NCBI GenBank assembly: GCA_964405435.1
Contig: CAYOOD010000017.1
Coordinates: 1-64,000 of the forward strand
Reading direction: 5' to 3'
DNA from: DVEG01 sp964405435
GTDB taxonomy: Bacteria; Cyanobacteriota; Cyanobacteriia; Cyanobacteriales; Oscillatoriaceae
Length of the DNA stretch: 64,000 bases
Of this stretch, positions 61,543 through 64,000 are shown piece by piece. Every line of letters starts with the position of its first letter. The first letter of the stretch is position 1. Below the pieces are notes generated by a model. That model made no database searches. It was not told the origin of the DNA and saw only the letters and a list, made by a program, of their open reading frames with translations. The translations under genes were made by a program, and so were the position numbers.

Positions 61543-63618
61543 ATGAATCAATTTGAAAACGATCGGGGTGTCCCATTGGAAAACACATATCAGCTCGTAG
61601 ATGCCTGGGGGGGAACCTCAACCCCGTTCGGATGGCTGCAATCACTTTCCCGAAAAGCCAGCGTTGCGGTCATTTTTATTAGCTGTCTCGTGCTGGTGGG
61701 TTGGCAGTTCGATATCGCGTTTTTCAAGAACTTCTGGGTAGGAGGAGAAAGCATGAAGCCGATCGCGGCTTTGTGCTTCCTCCTCAGCGGTTTATCCAGT
61801 TGGCTGTGGCACAAGCAACTGAGTTCTCCTTTGACGCGCCGTGTCGCTCAAATCTGCGCGATCGCTGTCCTGTTTGTGGGAGTGCTAGGGCTAATCGAGT
61901 ACGGGTTTGGCTGGAATTCGGGTATCGCCCAACTGCTGTTTAAAGAAAGCACCGCTTCGGTCGCTCCCGACGCTATTTCCCTCTCAAAGGGAGATGAGCT
62001 AGACGTTTATTTTGCAGATGCGTCGGCACGAATACCCGTGAATTCGGCTGTCAATTTTTTCCTGCTCGGATCGGCGTTGCTTTTGCTGAACAGTATCACT
62101 CCCAACTACATTCCTGCCCAGCTTCTGACTCTGGTGGCACTTGCGATCGCGTGGCTGGGTTTGCTCAGCCGTCTCGGCGGGCTGACGGCTTTGTACGGTT
62201 TGGATTTTTACACCAGTATGGAGTGGCACGAAGCCTCTACTTTTCTGCTGTCGTGCGCGAGTATTTTGCTAGCCCGCCCGCACCAAGGTGTGACGGCAGT
62301 TTTTGTCAGAGCGGATGCGGGCGGTGTTACGGCGCGGCGTTTTTTACTCGGAGCGATTGCCCTGTCGCTACTGTTGCTCTGGGTGTCCATCGCCTGTTAC
62401 CGATCCTGGCTTTTCAGTGCCGAAGTCGCGATCGCCCTTTTAAGTGTCGTTAATTTGGCTTTCCTTTCCGTTGTAATTTGGTGGGGTGCCCTTCTGTTGA
62501 GCGATCGCGATCGCCAGCGCATTCAAGCCGAATCCAAGCTGCAATCCACCAAAGAAATGCTGCAAATGCAAGTAGACGATCGCGCTAGTGAATTGCAAAA
62601 TGTCATCCAGCGCCTTTACGACGAAATCGAAGAACGCCAGCACGCGCAAGAAGCGCTGCGGCAGTCTGAAATGCGCGAACGCCAGAGAGCCAGAGATGTC
62701 GAGCAGGCGCTCCACGAACTCAAACGCACGCAAGCCCAACTCATTCAGAGCGAGAAAATGTCCAGCCTCGGGCAGCTCGTTGCCGGCGTCGCCCACGAAA
62801 TCAACAATCCCGTCAATTTTATCTACGGCAATCTCACTTACGCCAAAGACTACACCCGCGATTTACTGCACCTGCTGACATTCTATCAAGAGAAATGCCC
62901 TCCCACCAGAACCATTCAGGAAGAAATGGAGGCGATCGAACTGGATTATATCATCGAAGACTTGCCAAAACTCCTGGGTTCCATGCAGGTAGGAGCTGAA
63001 CGAATTCGCGAAATTGTTCTGAGCTTGCGAACTTTCTCTCGCCTCGATGAAGCTCAGATGAAAGAGGTCGATATCCGCGACGGCATCGAAAGTACCCTGC
63101 TGATCCTGCAAAACCGCTTAAAATACAAATCCGAGCATGTTGGCATTCAGGTCATTAAAGAATATGGCGATTTGCCTCTGGTGGAGTGCTACGCGGGGCA
63201 GCTCAATCAGGTGTTTATGAACCTGCTCGCCAATGCGATCGATGCCCTGGAAGATTACAATCGGCAGCGCTCTCTCGAAGAAATCGCAGCCAACCCCAGT
63301 ACCATCCGAATTCGCACTTACTTAGAACACGGAGAATGGGCAAAAGGGCATGGGGAAGACACTCCCTCCCCAATTTCCAATCCCCCCTTTGTTGTTATCT
63401 CTATTGCCGACAACGGTGCTGGCATGACTGAAGAAGTCCGCCAGCGCTTGTTTGACCCCTTCTTTACCACAAAACCCGTCGGGCAGGGAACGGGTTTGGG
63501 ATTGTCGATTAGCTATCAGATTGTGGTAGAAACCCATCGCGGACGGCTGCACTGTCATTCCGCACTCGGTCGCGGTGCCGAATTCATTATCGAAATTCCG
63601 CTCCGGCAAAAAATTTAG
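61543..63618 (+). CDS. Membrane sensor histidine kinase
   Basis: 691 residues. Residues about 35-330 hold eight or so membrane helices in two groups (ASVAVIFISCLVLVGW, IAVLFVGVLGLIEYGF, LLTLVALAIAWLGLLSRLGG, LLGAIALSLLLLWVSIACYR). A coiled coil follows at about 335-405. The HisKA-type H box is GVAHEINNPVNFI (His418). ATPase motifs: N box NLLANAIDAL, G1 DNGAGM, F box FDPFFTTKPV, G2 GTGLGLSIS, all intact. The large membrane domain resembles a putative sensor rather than a periplasmic ligand domain. No response regulator is adjacent in the window. Start ATG 61543 is the first in frame. Confidence 0.96.
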   Translation: MNQFENDRGVPLENTYQLVDAWGGTSTPFGWLQSLSRKASVAVIFISCLVLVGWQFDIAFFKNFWVGGESMKPIAALCFLLSGLSSWLWHKQLSSPLTRRVAQICAIAVLFVGVLGLIEYGFGWNSGIAQLLFKESTASVAPDAISLSKGDELDVYFADASARIPVNSAVNFFLLGSALLLLNSITPNYIPAQLLTLVALAIAWLGLLSRLGGLTALYGLDFYTSMEWHEASTFLLSCASILLARPHQGVTAVFVRADAGGVTARRFLLGAIALSLLLLWVSIACYRSWLFSAEVAIALLSVVNLAFLSVVIWWGALLLSDRDRQRIQAESKLQSTKEMLQMQVDDRASELQNVIQRLYDEIEERQHAQEALRQSEMRERQRARDVEQALHELKRTQAQLIQSEKMSSLGQLVAGVAHEINNPVNFIYGNLTYAKDYTRDLLHLLTFYQEKCPPTRTIQEEMEAIELDYIIEDLPKLLGSMQVGAERIREIVLSLRTFSRLDEAQMKEVDIRDGIESTLLILQNRLKYKSEHVGIQVIKEYGDLPLVECYAGQLNQVFMNLLANAIDALEDYNRQRSLEEIAANPSTIRIRTYLEHGEWAKGHGEDTPSPISNPPFVVISIADNGAGMTEEVRQRLFDPFFTTKPVGQGTGLGLSISYQIVVETHRGRLHCHSALGRGAEFIIEIPLRQKI

Positions 63619-63665
63619 GCGATCGGGGCCAAATTCAAACGTTTCCCTTTGCAGGGTTTGAGAGC

Positions 63666-64000
63666 TCAGGTGCTGTCGCCGCCTTTGCGGAAGAACTGCT
63701 TCAAGATTTCACTGGGTTGGCGATCCCAAGTATCGACATGCTCGTAGATTAACCCGTCTGGAGTGAGTTTGTAAGTAGAATATCCGTTAAAAAATACGCC
63801 CGCTTTCCAGGGCACGCGCAAGGTGCCGCGAACTGTCCAAATGGCGGTAATTGTGTCCTCGGCTGTCTGAGCGACTTCGTGAACGTCGAAAGACAAGCTC
63901 GTAAAAAATAGCTGTCCGTGAAATCGCAAAGTCCAAAAAATAATTCGATAGTTAAGTTTTCCTTTGAAGGTATTCACGGGGTCTTTAAAATAGATATTTT
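63666..64000 (-). CDS. DUF2358 protein (partial, cut by window end)
   Basis: The frame is open to the window edge: upstream of the visible GTG (63977) the codons read IYFKDP, matching the family's KDPVNTFKGKLNY, so the true start lies beyond 64000. The visible 100 or so residues have FHGQLFFTSLSFDVHEVAQT, AIWTVRGTLRVPWKAGVFFN, GYSTYKLTPDGLIYEHVDTW and DRQPSEILKQFF. This is the DUF2358/NTF2-like fold found in cyanobacteria and plastids, function unknown. It converges on the histidine kinase gene with about 47 nt between stops. Confidence 0.85.
   Translation of the reverse strand, partial: NIYFKDPVNTFKGKLNYRIIFWTLRFHGQLFFTSLSFDVHEVAQTAEDTITAIWTVRGTLRVPWKAGVFFNGYSTYKLTPDGLIYEHVDTWDRQPSEILKQFFRKGGDST

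Overview
The window is cyanobacterial chromosomal DNA. The octamer GCGATCGC (HIP1) is scattered throughout, and the gene set is typical of cyanobacteria: true Gun4, IctB, Ser/Thr kinases fused to TPR or pentapeptide repeats, DUF4347 surface proteins, IF7-like glutamine synthetase inactivating peptides, and a DUF2358 protein shared with plants. The mix of large RTX adhesins, many kinases and repeat-rich spacers suggests a filamentous, Oscillatoriales-like species; that placement is an inference.

Layout. 0-2 kb: a DUF4347/SBBP-repeat protein that breaks off near the window edge. 2.6-9 kb: recQ, a DUF427 protein, an unknown two-TM protein, and a TPR protein that looks like the front end of a CHAT-type protein. 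9.5 kb: tRNA-Leu(UAG). 9.9-18.1 kb: two tandem paralogous giant secreted beta-helix/RTX proteins; one has a deletion in DUF4347 and the other contains an assembly gap of N. 20.2-25 kb: lptA-like, lptB and lptF/G, the LPS export genes, then a low-complexity membrane-anchored protein. 25-29.3 kb: icd, a frameshifted gene, an Mrr-like nuclease, an hldE/rfaE2-like pseudogene and gun4. 29.6-34.8 kb: a GAF pseudo-histidine-kinase, ictB, smpB, an HTH protein and map.

34.9-35.9 kb holds a compact nitrogen-control locus. One promoter overlapped by a perfect NtcA box is followed by three tandem copies of a glutamine-riboswitch-like leader, each with its own 48-residue IF7-like ORF, and then a terminator. 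This is one of the two most notable finds.

36-52.7 kb is a signalling-rich accessory region: TPR, pentapeptide and three Ser/Thr kinase genes that share domains in different combinations. The other most notable find is here, a 920-residue protein ordered kinase-TPR-GUN4-macro-GUN4, with codA 12 nt downstream. A second kinase has Ser in place of the catalytic-loop Lys. A retropepsin-like gene is frameshifted in a G run.

53-64 kb: uvrA, a small membrane protein, an epoxide-hydrolase-like enzyme, a small RTX protein, an antitoxin-like protein, a peptidoglycan-binding serine-hydrolase-like protein, a large membrane histidine kinase, and a DUF2358 gene cut by the window end. Dispersed GC-rich intergenic repeats and hairpins occur throughout.
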